DNA of 64,000 bases from Lagopus muta (GCF_023343835.1 NC_064437.1:4168001-4232000), one strand, 5' to 3'; positions 38,151-52,904 are shown, numbered from the stretch's first letter. Program-made: numbers and translations. Notes: generated by a model from the sequence alone, not told the origin.

Positions 38151-40698
38151 TTGGCATATTTTCCATGGGCTGATTCTTCCTTATGGTATAGCTTGGGGTT
38201 ACACTCAGCTTATGGTGACATTTTGCATGGGGTGACCCCTGAGAGGCCAATTGCATCCAGTTGATAGGGCACAGCCCCACAGCAGGGATGCTGCTTGGGC
38301 TGGGAGATGGGCAGGTGGCAGGGAGGTGGCAATGTGGGTGCCTCCTCGCTGCCCTTAGCCCTGAGCTGCAGAGATGGAGATGCTGTGTGTGGGGGTAAGC
38401 AGATGTGCATGGCTGTTTTGGGGTGATGGTGGTGCCCACTGTTTGCAGCTGTAAGGATGTGGTGGTGGCTGAGTGTTTGCACTTGGCAAAGCAGCAACAG
38501 AAGCCCCCATGGGTTCGTAGCTGTGGTAGTACAAAGGAGCAAAACAGATTCACAGGGAAGAAAACATGAATCCATCAGTAGTGCAGCCAGCTGAAACCAT
38601 CTCCACACCCTGGCACTGCTGTCAGCGGCTGCTTCTCATGGGCTAACAGCTCATCCTAATGATGGAATTATCCATTCCTTTGCATTCCAGCCATGGGACA
38701 GCCCACAGTCTGCTGCTGTAATGTTGTAAATTAGATAATAACACAGCTTTGTTAAGTGGGCTGATTCTTCTTGCTGTAGTTTCTGTCTCATTAGAAATGA
38801 GAAGAAAAAAAAAAAAAAGAAAACCTGTCCAGAAGGAAACACCCATTCAACAGTCCCAGCTCTCTCCTGTAATGAAAATTTCCCCTTTTACTTGTTAAGA
38901 CAGCTGTAACCCCAAAAGAAAGGCAATCCACACTCTAAAATAATAGAGCTATTTGAGAAACTGGAATGGGAATATGTGTTTAAACAATAGCTGTGTGATA
39001 AAATAATGACCAGCCTCTGCAACTGTACTGCCATAAATAATAAAAAAGACAATTTAATTCAACAAACCCATTAATATAAATAAAAATAGCAATCTCAGGG
39101 TAGAAACAAGAAAGTTGCTGTGATATAAAACCATGCGTGGTGCAGTGAAACCGTATCAGCTCCATCAGAGCAAGAGATGTGCACCAAGGCATAAGAGAAG
39201 TTACAAATAACAATATGACTGCCTTATCTAAAGTGCACTATCTCCTGGAAAGCTGATGAAAACCCAGCAGGGTCTGCAGGCAGCTGCAGGCATGTCCATC
39301 CGTGCAAGCCTCTGCTGAGCAAAATCTCAGCAGCTCTCTCTGCTCTTTGCACACAGGAGCTTGTGGGGTTTGTTTGATCTCTGCTTCCAGTCTTGGCAAG
39401 CCCTGACTGCCTGAACGAAGCACCACAACAAATAAGTGAGAGCAAGGATGGTGTTGTTTTGGTGGTTGAGCTCACATGTTGAACGGGAGCTGCTGGATGG
39501 TGATGAGCCGCTTTGCCGTCTTGTTTGTTTCCTAAATGTTGGTGACTAAATCTCAAGAGCAGACTGATGCACTGTGAGCATTCAGCCTATTGGACACACA
39601 GACATTGGTAAATAGAAATATTGAGTTAATACTAATCAAGCTTGTGCTCTACAGGATATGCTTTCTATGCTTAACATTTCCAGGATCCCATTGCTCAGTG
39701 CAGACGTTGCACCAGGTGGGTGAGCCAAGAGCCCAGCATGCAGCAGGAACGGAGTCCTGTGCCCCAGGTGGGGGCTTCTCCTTCATTTTCCTCTGATGTT
39801 AAGTACATTTCTGTGAGCACATATATTTTGTGCACGTACATCTGTGTTCCTACCCATCTCATCTGTGCACCTGGAGCTGTGCTCGCCAGCAGGAGTGATG
39901 CTGGGGAGGGGCAATGTTGCTAGGAGATGGAGGCTCCAGTGCCTGGTGAAGTGGTATCTTTATTTTTGGTGTCGATCACATGAAATTGCATTTGGCTGTG
40001 GAGCAGGACAGGGATCTCTTCCCTTTGCTCAGTGAATGATGCAGAAAAGAAATGTAGACTGGGCAGCTCAGTTAGGAATGGGTCAGGATGGTGCCCTTTC
40101 TGGTTCAGGATGCATTTTCCAGCTCAATGTGACTGAAAAAAGATGAGGAATGCCATGCATCTATTTATACAGGAGCTCAGGTTTGGGGCCATGCCATCTA
40201 ACCCCTGTAAGTGCCCTAAATCTGTGGATTTTCAGCAGGATTTGATTTCCTGGGCTGTTTGGAGGAGATAGTTAATGAGATAATGCAGCAGTGGGTGAAC
40301 TGTGACACGCGAAATGCTTTATTTTGAATGTTTCAGGAACGACGTGCATCAGAGGCTTTAGATTTGTAACCAAGCAATTTCCATTTGTGTTATGTAACTG
40401 ACGTTATTTATCAAGCTCCATACCCTGGCCAAGAGCAGATGTTGGACTGCAGCATTGAAAATGAACTTTTCTGGAGGTTAGTTATTCATAAACAAGCCTG
40501 TGATTGGTTTGTTGTGATGTAAGCATGTTCCAAAAATGTAGTGCACATGGGCCCAAAGCCTGTGATGGCTTTTTTTTTTTTGGTATTAAGAGAAATCTGG
40601 ATGGTACGGCAATATACGATGCTCCGCTGGGGATGTGTGATGGAAACTCCATCTGAGCAATGAGTGTGATATTTCTGCCATTCCCAACAAAACACTTT

Positions 40699-41034
40699 CA
40701 TAGAATGGCTTGGGTTGGAAGGGACCTCAAGGATTATGAAGCTCCAACCACCCTGCTGCATGAAGGGCCACCAACCTCCACGTTTAATACCAGACAAGGC
40801 TGCTGAGGGCCCCATCCAACCTGGCCTCGAACATTTCCAGGGACGAGGCATCCTCAATCTCTTTGGGCAGCCTGTTCCAGCACCTCACCACTCTCATAGT
40901 AATGAACTTTCCCCTGATATCCAATTGAAATCTTCCCTCCCTCAGCTTAAAACCACTTCCCCTTGTCCCACTATTATCTACTCTTTCAAAGAGTTGACTT
41001 CCCTCCTGTTTGTAGACTCCCTTTAGATACTGAA
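40699..41034 (-). mobile_element. CR1 LINE fragment, - orientation, about 335 bp
   Basis: TTTCATAGAATGGCTTGGGT, then GGAAGGGACCTCAAGGATTA, GGGCCCCATCCAACCTGGCC, TTGGGCAGCCTGTTCCAGC, CCACTTCCCCTTGTCCCACT form a nearly continuous antisense CR1 3' region. Confidence 0.95.
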
Positions 41035-41662
41035 CTCTTCTAGAGAGGAAAGTGCTGAAAAGAAGTTGCTTATGCCCTTAAAAGTCTAATTCAGAGGTCT
41101 GATGAGTGATGAGATACCCCATCCCACTAGAAGTCAATAGCAATCAGTAGCTGGTTTTTTTTTGTATGTGCTGTGGTGGACTATATGGGGGCTTAGGGTC
41201 ATTTTTAAGGCAGATCCATGCATGAGTCCTTCTCCTGAAGTCATGGAGTTGAGCTTTTATGCTGCATCTATGACTACGAAGTACAATATGGATTTGGGTT
41301 GGCCTCTATGGAGAGGAAATCACAATCTCTCCCTCCCTTCCTTTACAAGTAGAAGGCAGAACTGTTCCAAATCCTGGAAGCATGGAGGGAAAGCAGTTGC
41401 TTATAGCATTTCTCAGTGCCTTGCCAACTATGTTTTCTTTTAGGGCATAATCTGCAAGAGCTGGCAGACTTTCTCTTGGCTTTGCCTAATTAAATCAGCT
41501 GGGAAAGAGCGTGCTGATGAGGTGGAGCTCTCAATGTGTCCTAACCATTACTTTGCACCATTCAGTTTGCACTAGTGAGGATATTCTCTCTGGGCTGATT
41601 CAGGAAGATCTCAGGATTTGGCTGCATGGTCCATCTACCCTTTTTTGACCTCACTATAAAAT

Positions 41663-41720
41663 GCTGCCGTGGGTCCATTCCAACTTGGGATATTCCATGG
41701 TTCTGTGATTCACAGCTTCA
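41663..41720 (+). mobile_element. Short CR1 tail, + orientation
   Basis: GGGTCCATTCCAACTTGGGA and TATTCCATGGTTCTGTGATT are a CR1 3' end remnant. Confidence 0.75.
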
Positions 41721-42257
41721 CAGAATCAGTCTGCTACCTCCTCGCCTTTTTGTATTTTTGCTTTGTATCAGTCAGGATGAAACAATATGTTCCCCACGTC
41801 CACAATGGCCAGGACAAGAATAGGGCTAAAATTAAACCACACACAGATGGTATTAAATGAAGAAATGCTTGAAACGAGGCTTGGTGAAGCATCAGAATGT
41901 TATTTGGATGGGGCTGCGGAGTGCAGATGTTCCTGCCTGGGGCAGAGGGATGCTTCGAGCTCATCGAGTGGCTGCTTCACATCCCAACCAGGGCCTGATT
42001 TGGGCTCAGCCCCTCTGGGATGCCAGGCAAGCTGTTAAGGGCTACGGGCAATTAGAGGCAGAGATGGAGGTGAGCTGAAAAAATCCTGATTCAAGCTTCT
42101 CACTCAGCTGCTGCCAAGTCCAAATGTTTAGGTGGCTTTTGCTTTATTTTTGTTACTTTTAAGCTCCCCAGCTGGGAATCTGCCAGAAGTCAGAAAACTG
42201 GTTTTTAACCCAAACAGCCCCATTTGGGGCTGACACAGCTCAGAGCAGCTCAAGCTT

Positions 42258-42346
42258 TAGGGACGTGGTTTCGTGGGCAATATTGGTGGTAGATGGATGA
42301 TTGGACTAGATGATTTTGGTGGTCTTTTCCAACTTTAATGGTTCTA
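42258..42346 (+). mobile_element. CR1 3' fragment, + orientation
   Basis: TTTAGGGACGTGGTTTCGTG, GGTGGTAGATGGATGATTGG and TCTTTTCCAACTTTAATGG form the CR1 terminal region. Confidence 0.9.
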
Positions 42347-42935
42347 AGTGTTGGTCTTCCCCTGTGCCTCAGTGCTGGCAGCATCTTTGGCTCCTGCAGC
42401 TTGGGATGGAGCCTTGTTAGAGGAACTGAATTCTAGTTCCCTTTTATTTCCAGTCATGGATAGACATCCTCTTCAATTTCAAAATAAATCTAGATCATTT
42501 CTTTTTGGATGGAGCCATAAATCTTTGCACTTCAGTTCCTCATCCTCACAACTCTAGCCTATGTCTGTGTGGGTATTTCAGCCTGGAAACTCTTTGACCT
42601 GCTCTGAAACTTAGGTATTCCTTGAAGGCCATGACACACAGTGGCAGGCTGCTGGCATGGTGGGTTGGCTGCTCCTTGGAGACGTTTGTCCTTGCAGTTG
42701 TCTGCACACCACAGCACATAGCACTGTTTGTGTGTGTGTTTAATGCAAGTGTTGTTTCCCATAAATGCCTCTTTCTGGGCCCGGAGAATTGCTCTCACCC
42801 TCTCTCACCTCAGTGGCCAACTGAGAAAGGTCTCCTTCACTCAGCTGGGGGAAAGGGGGAGGATTTATGAATTGGAGAGATGCATTCCTGATGTGGAATG
42901 GGCACATTCTGTGTTTCCACACCCCCCCTTACATT

Positions 42936-42949
42936 CCCCCCCCCCCCCC
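42936..42949. repeat. C14 homopolymer
   Basis: Fourteen consecutive C after ACATT, a possible i-motif/G-quadruplex run. Confidence 0.9.
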
Positions 42950-45284
42950 GCTCCTTAAAAGCACCATTTGTGTGGCAAATAGCCAAGGGTTTTATGAATG
43001 CAGCTCTTGCTTTCTCCAGCTGCTAGAAACCTTTCTCAAATATGAATTAAAATAAAAGCCTCACTAGACACTTTTAGCACTCATAATTCTGCTATTTCTG
43101 GTCTGCGGCGTGGAGTTCTTGCATCAGAAATCATGGTTGGAGAGGCTTGAGTGGCTTCTTTCAAATATTATTAAAAGGAAAGATGGATGACTTCAATCTA
43201 CAAGGGCCTGGATGTGATTGTGTACCCAGATTTGACATTTCCCTAGTTATTATGGCAGTGAAATCCCATCCCTGCAATCTTTATATAGACTTACCCTTCA
43301 GGTACCATTCGGGGGTGTTCTTGAGGAATTGCTATGCCCCAGGTTTGGTGCTCTAATAAATCAACTAGCAGGGAGAAGACAAGATCAGGACCACAATCCA
43401 TGTATGGGAATATCTTAAGAGGTTTTAGGCAAGCATTTTTCACTGCATCACAGGAGTAAGAGAAAAAGGAAACCATGGTAACAGCTGTGGGTTGGTGGAG
43501 CTGGGAGTTTGCAGTTTGCAGAGGGGAGAGGGATGAGCGGTGGCAATTTGTCACCAGGCAAGCATGGGACAGGAGGATGCTCCTGGTGGGTGTGCTCACA
43601 ACACTGTGGAGGAAAGCGGTGTTTTTTTGAGGGAGAAGGATTTGGAGTGCTTGTAGTTGGTGATTCTGTGTAAGGACCAGCCCTGTGTACAGGGATTTTG
43701 GGTACTTCCCTGCCAAGCAGATTTTTGCCTTGCAGGCAGCCAGCAGTGAGAGGAAAAACTCTGGGGAAATGCAAAATCTCACCCACTGGGACTGTGAAGG
43801 TGAATCATGAAAATGAGGGTGGGAATTTAGTTACATGTAGGTTGTGGGGTCATTAAGGCAGAGTGGATGCAGCACTCCCATATCTTCCTAGACTTATGCT
43901 CGACAAGGACAGGTGAAACAGCAACTCTGCCTTATAAATGAGTATGACGTGGCAACAGGATGGCTCGATTTCTTTGCAGAAGCAGTAGAGATTATTCTGA
44001 ATCCCAACCAGATCAGAAATAAGTAACGCCACCTCCAAGAGACCACAGTGTATCCAAACGGCATTTGACACCTTTGCATGCCAGCAATGCTTTTCTGGTG
44101 GGGTCATGTTCTGTGATGAAAAGTTCAGTGTCTGCAGTGGTTGTGCAGAGGCTCCCACAGACGGATGCTTGGAGGTAATTACGAGGCACTCAGGCACTTT
44201 TTTTTGTCTGTGAGATGGAGGCATGTCGGAGGCTTGGGCAGCATTGTTCATGTAGGTCACCAAGCTTAACAAGGCAGCAATGAACTGCTGCACTCATTTG
44301 GGGAAAGGACGTAATTATCTAGAGGTTTTGATGGGCAATAATTGCTAAAGGCTTTGGTACGTGAACAAGTTGCCATTGTGAAAGAAGTTCTCAGCCATCG
44401 ACTGCTCCACAGGAGCTCCACAGTGCCCAGGCTTACACTGGTGCAGATGGACAGTAAGCTGCCTTGGGTTGTCTTGCTTTCATAAACATGTAAGACCTTT
44501 TACAGGGGCAGTAACTGTAGATCTGCCAAAGTGGGATAACATTTTGCAGTGCTGCAACACAACTGCGTGCCAAAGCCCTACAAGCAGGTTGAGGGCATGT
44601 AAGTTCTCCAAATTACAGCACCCATAAGTTACTCCTCTTCAACCTGCATGTCTTGCTGTTGTGTATAGTCTTAATGAATTTAGAGCCTCACCAAAGGGGC
44701 ATTACTCATATTTTACTGATCAGAAGATAAACCCCAAATAACACATAATAAAGGGTGCTTTCCCTGATTCCCAGGCTTCTGAGCTAAACTCCAGCCAATG
44801 CTTTCTTTAATAACTCAGCAGCATATTGGGAAAATAAACCTGAATCTGGCCATCCATGTTAAAAACAAACAAACCCAAAATCTCTTTTATGAGAAATAAC
44901 AACCTTTCGGCTACATTTTGTGTGTCTAAGTAACCACCTCATAACACACTAATGATTGCTAGACATAAGCAGCAGCACTACTGTATAGCAAAGATATTAC
45001 TGTATTACTTAGGGTTTATTGCATGCTAGTGCATCAATATAATTGTACAGTCTGCTTGGCAAGTCTGCTTTTATAAGCAGGAATATAATTTTACTAATGT
45101 CTTATTTCAAGTTTGAGAATTAATGTAGTTTTCCAGCTTGTTGCAGTATATACTGAAAGCAGTACGTTCTTTTTTTCCATGAACTTCAGTGTATGCTGTA
45201 TCAAGTATGTCTGGATCAGTTTGAGAAACAGGATATTATAATGATCCTGAAAATATTTTCTGACCAGCTCACATGATGCAGGAA

Positions 45285-45410
45285 GTGATGGAGTCACCAT
45301 CCCTGGAGGTTTTCAAGAAAACTGTGATGTTACATTGAGTGACATGGTTTGATGGACAGTTGGACTGGATGATCTTAGTCGGCTTTCTAGCCTTAATGAT
45401 TCTTTGATTT
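45285..45410 (+). mobile_element. CR1 3' fragment, + orientation
   Basis: GGAGTCACCATCCCTGGAGG, GAGTGACATGGTTTGATGG, GTTGGACTGGATGATCTTAG and TAATGATTCTTTGATT are the CR1 3' region. Confidence 0.92.
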
Positions 45411-48400
45411 TCCCTACAGCAGCATTTTTGTCCCATTCTAGCACATTGTCTAATGAACATCACTTTCACAGCTGGCCTCCCCATCAGTTTTTCCCTCTGG
45501 TGCCTAGAGATTAGAACTCCTAATCTGTTTTTATCATTTCTGAGGATCAGCCCCCCTGTGCTTTGTTGGGAAGCACTTCCAGTCTGAGTGTACCCTCTCA
45601 AATGTGAGCCTTGGGGCTGGCTGGCTGTTGGAGCCATACTTGCATCCTTCCAGAAATCTTTGAAGACCCGTTCCAACATGATAACATTAGTTTTTCTCAA
45701 GCAATTTGAGTAGAAATCAAAATATCTTGGCTAAGTTTGCTAGGTCAAGAGGAAAGATCTGGGATAAGCAGATGGAGGTGGAATCTCATGATTTTCCCAA
45801 TTACACAATCATGTATCACTGCGACCCAGCGACTGAGCTGGCAAAGCTGCACCAGCAACAAAATGGGGTCTTACATATCTCTGATGGTCATAGCTGGACT
45901 GCGAAGGAGTGTCTGAGAAGGGGAAAACAGCAGCTGAATTTGGGTCTTGTGGAAACGGAGCCCCACTACATTGTGAGACCATCTGAGCTGCACATGTTCA
46001 GCGAAGGCACTTCTATTTGGCTGTTATCTCAGAATGGGGGAAATGTGGAAGATAAATCTGAAGGTTTTTCCAGACAAAGGGAACTTATCGAGTAATATTG
46101 AAACAGCCGGCTCGGAGCCAAGCTAGGATTTGGCCCTTATTTTGAGCTGAGTAGATAGAAACTGTGGCCAAGGATCAGCTGGAAAACCACTTAGCCTTTT
46201 TTGAGATTGAACAGCAGCTTTTGCTGAGAAAGTCTGGTTTGAAATACAAGCATGAGAGAAATGGAGAGCAATGATTTGTATGATGATTGACAGCATGTCA
46301 TGTAGGACAACCTACAAACACACCTCCTGAAGGTTGTGCCATGTATGAGCATGTACTCTGATGAGGTGCAGCTAGAAAATATAAGAGGTTATAGAGGAAA
46401 AAATGCAGTTTCTGATCTTTTTCACCTCTTTTACTGTACCTTTCCTTTATCCTGCATGTCTCAAATCCTGCTTTAGGCCTAAGATTTGCTAGGGCCGGTG
46501 AAGGCAGAGGGATTATTTCAGTAGAATTCATGCATCCTAATGCTAAGGAGCTTTCTTTATGGAGTTTCTCAGTGGTGCATTGCAGTTCTCTGTCCTCCAG
46601 TTCATGCTCTCTTATCCTTTATTTGACCATATATTTTATCAGCCTTTATTCTTCAGGAATGCTTATAGGCAGTTGGGCTGTCAAGCTTTCCCTTGTTCTT
46701 GTGTTTAAAGGCATGAGAAGCAGACAGTTCCATTGCTGAGCTAGGATGTTTTTGCTGGATATTTCACTATATGTCTACAATGATTTCTGAATTAATTAAG
46801 AAGCAGTATTCATTTCAATTGTGTTCTCCCTGTATGTGATGGATGCTGCTTTTCCTCCTTTCTAAGTTGACCTGAGCTAAGATAGGATCGGGATGTCATT
46901 GTCTAATGGCTACTTTAGCAATTTAAGGCATCTTGTAGCTATTGTAAAAATGATTCCCCTCAGGTGGTTTAAATGAGCTGGTTTGCTGTACTGTGCCTAA
47001 GGGGAAGAAATGAAAAATAGATCCGTATCATGTTTAGCTGTGCAGCATGACTAGGGATGGCCAGATTTTTATACTGAATTGCATATGTATTTTTCTTGTC
47101 TCATGGAATAGCTATGGTATTCATGTAGGCTTTGGATTTCTCTCTTTGGTCAGTAGTAGCCAGCATGTTAAATAGGGTCATGATGAAGGATGCTCTTCAA
47201 TCTCCATGTAAAGTACATCTTCAGTCAAGCCCCTCAAATCCCATTCTACTCCAGCTGTGATGCCTTTAACAGAGCACTATCTGTTAGATCAGCTTTCCAA
47301 AACAAAACCCTACCAAAACAGAACACACTGCAAAGACCATTTTCAATGGCCAAAGTGAGACTCATCTCTTACACGTGATTGGAAGACATTGCAGGATTAA
47401 AAATCTGCAAACTTTATACTTAGGATTCCTTCATACTTCCCAGTTATTTCTAACTGATGTATCATCTGATCTACGTCTCTCTCCACGAAGTGCAGAGTAG
47501 CTGAAAGAGTGGAACTCCTACAGTCTTCATTCATGCAGTGTTTTACCAACTTTTGGAGTTGAGAACTCCAAATTTTGAGTCAATAGTTTGAGATAAGGAC
47601 TAAGGAAAACTTAAGGATCTTTCACAAAGAAATTGGAGCTGCAAACCTCTGACAGGTTGCCTTTTCTATCCTGTATGGAATGTGCACACTTTTTAAAACA
47701 GCACTTGTCTTTGCCTGGCACCAAACAGTGGGATTTTGAGCCATGGCTTGGGATCCCTCAGCACTATGCACAGCATTTGGTTAATAAGGGCACCAACATT
47801 GTTTTCTGACATGTAATGCTACTATTACTTCAAATATTTTGCTAATATTCTTTAATCTCTCCTTGTGATTGTCCCCTTCTGCATTTTCAGTTATCAACGT
47901 TTCTAAATGAAGGAATGTTGAAGCATGGAAGATTAGATAAGGAAATATTTAACATCAAGAAACTCTTTGCTCAGGGGGAGGGCTTTGAACGGGACTGTTG
48001 TATTGATTTGTTACACCAGAGCCTGTGTTTTATCAGCAACACATAAATCAAATGGTACCGTGCACAACAATGTACGTACAGTTTTTAATAGAGAAAGGGA
48101 AGCCGTTCTCTGTAGTGCTTCTGCTTGCTGGCTGACATGAGAGAATGAAGAGTGTGTCTTTTTCTTTTCTTTTCTTTTTTTTTTTTTTGTAAATGGAGAA
48201 TGATGGAGTAGGTCTATGAGAAAAAAGACTGAGCTCATTTCAAATCCAAGGGAAGCTGCTCTGCTCCTGTCTCCCAGTGATTCATGAGCTGTCATGCATT
48301 ACAGATGGATCCAGCTCGCTCTGACAAAACCCATGACCTGAGCACTTCTAAAATCCATGGCACCCCGGGCAGGGTCGTGCATGCAGGACCGGGAGGGAAA

Positions 48401-49807
48401 GCAGGAATGTGGCTCTGGGAAGGGGCAGCCCATTAAGCTGCTGTGTAGCAGCGGCAGCAAAGTGTCTCAGAAGGAAACAAAAGGACTGTGAGCTGCGATG
48501 CTCCTTCCTGTTTTTGAGATTTCACTTTATCCTAAAACAACACCTCATCGATTTGAGCCAAGCTTTACTATGACAGGTCAAAACCAGCATAAAATCGTAG
48601 TACCTTATTGTATAGGTTTATCTTATGTTAAACTCTGTTACTTGTCCCAGGTGGAGGATGCCTAGTTGCTTGTGTGTTGGATGACACTGGGCAATATCTG
48701 CCATCATCTCCAGCTGTGCAGAAGCTCAGTTTTCTCCCCACGTTATATCCAGACACACATTTTGGGCTCCTTGTATCTCTTTTCTCTCCTGCAGAATAGT
48801 GGTGTTGAAGCAGGGGAGGCAAGGGTGTAAATGGGACTACTTACAGTATGTAAGAAACCAAGCAGAGTGTAAATGAGATACCTATTGAAGCTTCAAGCTT
48901 GGCATTGCTCAGGGAGCCCAACACAAACCTTCCTCCTCCATGTGGAGAATGTGCAGCTTCCTGCCCTGCTTCATTATGGCTTGGTTTGCCCTCCAGCCTC
49001 CTCTCCAACCCCCAGTTTGGGGTCATTGCGGTTATTTCACAGGCAGCACCATCCAGCGAGGCTTAAATACACAGCAGGGATGAGCCTGGCCTGCTAAGAT
49101 CATCTCTTTCCCCATTAAAGTAAATTAAATTTGAATGGGTAGGAAGGAGAGCAAAATTTAGCCTGGTTTGTCTTTTCTGTGAAAAAGTTAATGTGGCACA
49201 GTGCCCAGGCAAATTCAGATTGCTCCGTGCCGTAATGCTGTTCTGCAGCTACCAAACTAGACCTGACTTGCACCCTGCCTGAGCCTGGTGAGCAGACATG
49301 CCCTAAGGGTATGTCTACACTGTAGGATAGAGTTGAGACCTGGACCTGGCGAGGCAAACCTGAGCTCTTGGTCAGCAGGGGTGTGATGTGAGATGTGTGT
49401 CCTTGGCTCTGGGATGGGGTGAGGAGGAGGAACAGGGAGGTGTCCAACCTCAGAAAGTCTTGTGATGCATTTGAGGATTGAGGTTGTGTGGTGGAAGGGC
49501 ATTTTGGGCTGGCACATGCTGTGCTCACTGCTGGAATGCTCGTCCCATGGAGACTGCGTAGGAAGTCATGGCCAGGTTCATTTGTGTGAGGGCATGTAAC
49601 TAGAAAACTATAAAAATAGCAGGAACAAGTAGAACTTGCTTCTAGTGAAAAAAAAAAGAAAGACATTGCAATACATACGAAATTCCTTTCTTTTTCTTTC
49701 TTTCTTCATTCCTTGTCTTCTGGTTGCAAGTCATTTTTCTGCTTCTCAAGTACCAGGCACTTCTGTGCTTGCTTTGTCTCTAATCTACCACCTCTCATAA
49801 TACATGA

Positions 49808-49934
49808 AGAAAGTATTTCTACAACCTGAATGATTCTGTGATTCTATTTAGTGATGGGACAAGGATAAGTCAAATTGATGGCTGGACTTGATGACCTCGA
49901 AGGTCTTTTCCAACCTAAATGATCCCATGATTTC
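49808..49934 (+). mobile_element. Two adjoining CR1 tails, + orientation
   Basis: A short tail (ACCTGAATGATTCTGTGATT) is followed directly by a second 3' end: ATGGCTGGACTTGATGACC, then TCTTTTCCAACCTAAATGAT. Confidence 0.8.
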
Positions 49935-50727
49935 CACTCTGCCATCTCACAGGGGTTTTTCCTCTGAGCTGAGCAGCGGGCCGCGGGATAGGGAATGATG
50001 GCAAGGAAATGGAGAGTGAAGGCACTGTGCCCAAGTCAAGGTATGAGGATGCCCCAGTGGTTGAATTTACTTGCAGCCTGTTTTTCCACTGAATGCTGCC
50101 AGCCTCCAAGCTGCTTGAACACCACATGCTGCTTGCACTGCTGTCTTTTCATCTGCCACCCCTTGGTGTCCCCTGAGGTGTGCAGGCTGGGGATGGCTGC
50201 AGGTGACTGGAAATGCTGCTGGAAAACAACCCCTTGTGAGGGAATTAACTCCTGCTTTTATTTATTTTTCTGGTGTGAATACAGCTCTGAGGATGCGGGG
50301 GAGCTTTGCTGATGTTCCTTCAGAGTTTGAAATAGTTTTCTTCCTCAAAGGTATGTACCTAGAAGAAATAGCTGCTCCCAAGCACCAGGTAATGCTGAGT
50401 TACTACAGACTCCTGTTTGTGTGCCTGTTCCTTTTACCTACAATTATGGCAAAATTGCCATCGTGTAAGCAGTGGGCTGTATGAATAGCTTTACTATTTA
50501 TTATTGTTAGACCTAGATGTGTGTTTTTCTTTAGATCATATCTACACAAGAAGGCACAGTAATAATAGCCTTTTGGCTGCCAGAGCTCCAGCCAGCTTTA
50601 ATTTCTAAAGACCATGAAGCTTCTGAAGCACGGTGCTGTTTATTGCTTTCTTTGTCCAATCAGTCACGGTGGAGGTGGCTCTGCTTTTTCCAGCTGAGAT
50701 CTGGTGAGGGTGGGCAGTCGTGTTGTG

Positions 50728-50788
50728 TTTTTTTAAAGAAATTAACTGGGTATTTATGAGGCTTAGACTTACAGTATCGTAGAATCGT
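50728..50788 (-). mobile_element. Extreme CR1 tail plus shared 3' flank
   Basis: Only about a dozen bases of CR1 end (ATCGTAGAATCG) remain. They are joined to a segment around ACTGGGTATTTATGAGGCTT that also abuts the CR1 copy at 54531. See the finding on the paired flank. Confidence 0.6.
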
Positions 50789-51876
50789 GCTCCCTGGCTG
50801 GCATCAGCAAAAAGTCTCTTGTTACAGCCCAGTGCCAGGCTATTTTAAGCTGCAGGATTCCCCTTTTATGGAATTATTTTTCATGTGAGTTTAACTCCGG
50901 TGCTCATCGGCACTCTTTTCTGTTTCCTTCATATGAGACATGAAAGCCAATTTGGGATAGCCATACGATAGCTGTCTGAGTGTTGGAAACATGACCAGAT
51001 ATGGATCAAGAAGGGGGAAGAAGAGATCATGCCTTCTTTCCAAGGTCCTCTATCAGGAGCTGAGGGGATCAGCTTCTTTCACTGCTGGATCTCAGTATTT
51101 CGAAACAATCCCAGGGTTTTGAAAGAGAAGGGTTTTGACATTTACTGTTTGGTGTTGGCAGGGCTGGATAAGGGAGATAAAGTGGCCTGTGACAGAGCAC
51201 ACAAGCTATCTGTGATCTGTTGTGCAACGACCGTCAGCGACTCTGCGTCTTTGTGTGTTTAAAGTGTATTTCCTGACATTTACTAGCAATTTTAAAGGGA
51301 TTTATTCTTTGCTGTTTCATAATCTCTGGTTCAGAGTAAATTTGCAGATTTCGGAGATCAGAAGAGACCATTAATGCCATAGTCTGGGTCTCTGGATAGC
51401 TCATCCACCTAACTTCATCCCCTTCTGTACTGAGCCCAATACTTTGTGTTTAGCTATCTTTCAGAAAGGCATTCAGGCATGATATGAAAGCAGAAAGATC
51501 AACCACTAACCCAACAGTTTGTTCCAACATGCGATCATTATCACTATTTAAAATAAAATGGGTAATTTACTCCTCATTTTTCTTTGTGTGCCTTTGGCTA
51601 GAAGACTTACACCCGAACATCCATATAAAAGCAAATATTTCCTTAGCTCTTCCAAAAAAAAAAAAAAAGAGCAAAAGATAGAGTAGATATATATTGCAGT
51701 GAATCTGCATGGCTTTATAGAGAAAACAGAGCAACATCCTTTAGTGGTTTGATGATGTGGTGTGCAGGCAGCCTGCATGCCTTTGTACAGTCATTTGGGC
51801 TGCATTTAGGTCCATACCATACCTTAACATAACTTCTTCCAGTGCTGTTTCCTCTTTGTATGCATTTCCTCTTACC

Positions 51877-52040
51877 AGGCTGCCCAGGGAGGTGGTGGAC
51901 TCACCATTCCTGGAGGTGTCCAAGAACTGTGGGGATGTGGCACTGAGGGACGTAGTCAGTGGGCTTGGGGTTTGGGTTGGGCTTGGGGATCTCAGAGGCC
52001 TTTTCCAACCTGAATGGTTCTACAATTCTGTGATTCAGCC
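51877..52040 (+). mobile_element. CR1 LINE fragment, + orientation
   Basis: AGGCTGCCCAGGGAGGTGGT, TTCCTGGAGGTGTCCAAGAA, CTGAGGGACGTAGTCAGTGG and CCTTTTCCAACCTGAATGG, then CAATTCTGTGATTC form a CR1 3' region. Confidence 0.93.
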
Positions 52041-52904
52041 TTTTGAAATCCAGTGTCCAAAGTAAAGTTAAAGTTACACAGAAAAGTGAAGCGAGAGGGA
52101 AGGGTTGTAAAAAGGGCATTTAACCACATTCATGTGTGAAAAATGGACGTTGACCATTGGCAGCTTGGAGGCTGTACTGCTGGATAATTTGGGAAGATGT
52201 TGTCAACAGAGAGTGTGGACCAAATGGTTCACCTTGAATGAGTAATGTGAGTGCTGTCATTTTGTAATGTGATGCAAACCCAAAGTGTGGATGCCACCAC
52301 TCCCAGTTTTTGGGCTGAGCTCTTATCGTAGTATCAAACAACCCCAGTGAAAGTATGCAGAAAACAAATAGGGGAGAAAATCCTTTTCAGAGGTATAAAA
52401 CAATCTTCTATTGTAAGGAGTTTGGTCATTACTGGCGAGGCTTTCAAAGAAAACAGGACTGAGATCCTCTTGATGAATAGGAACATTAATATATTAGGTA
52501 TGTATTATGTAAATCCATACTTCAGTGGAGTGTTAGATAAGATAAATGGGAGCAAAGAGCAGGCTTTGAAGGTTGCTGGCTTTGTGTGCACTGTGCCCAT
52601 CCAAGGCTCGGCACGAGGCTTGCAGCCCAGAGGGAGGGGGTTACCTAACAATGAACAATTATTGAATGAATTATCGTGATAGAGACTGGCAAGCAGATAA
52701 GCCAAGGGATTTGTGCATTGTATCCAAATATCTGGCCTGGCCTTCGCAACTCGTGGGGCAGCAGAGAGAGGGACTGCAGTGGAAGCTCTGCCCAACATGT
52801 CTCCATCCTCACGATACACAGCCCTACAACATAGGACTGCTGTAGGAACTGATGAACCCCAGCACTGCTCTGTGCATGTGTTCTGCTTTGGATGAACAGG
52901 AGCT

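Noticed and set aside
45706..46095. 129-codon plus-strand open frame in the intergenic interval
   Set aside because: No recognisable domain, no promoter or splice context and no CpG enrichment; chance open frame is the simplest reading.
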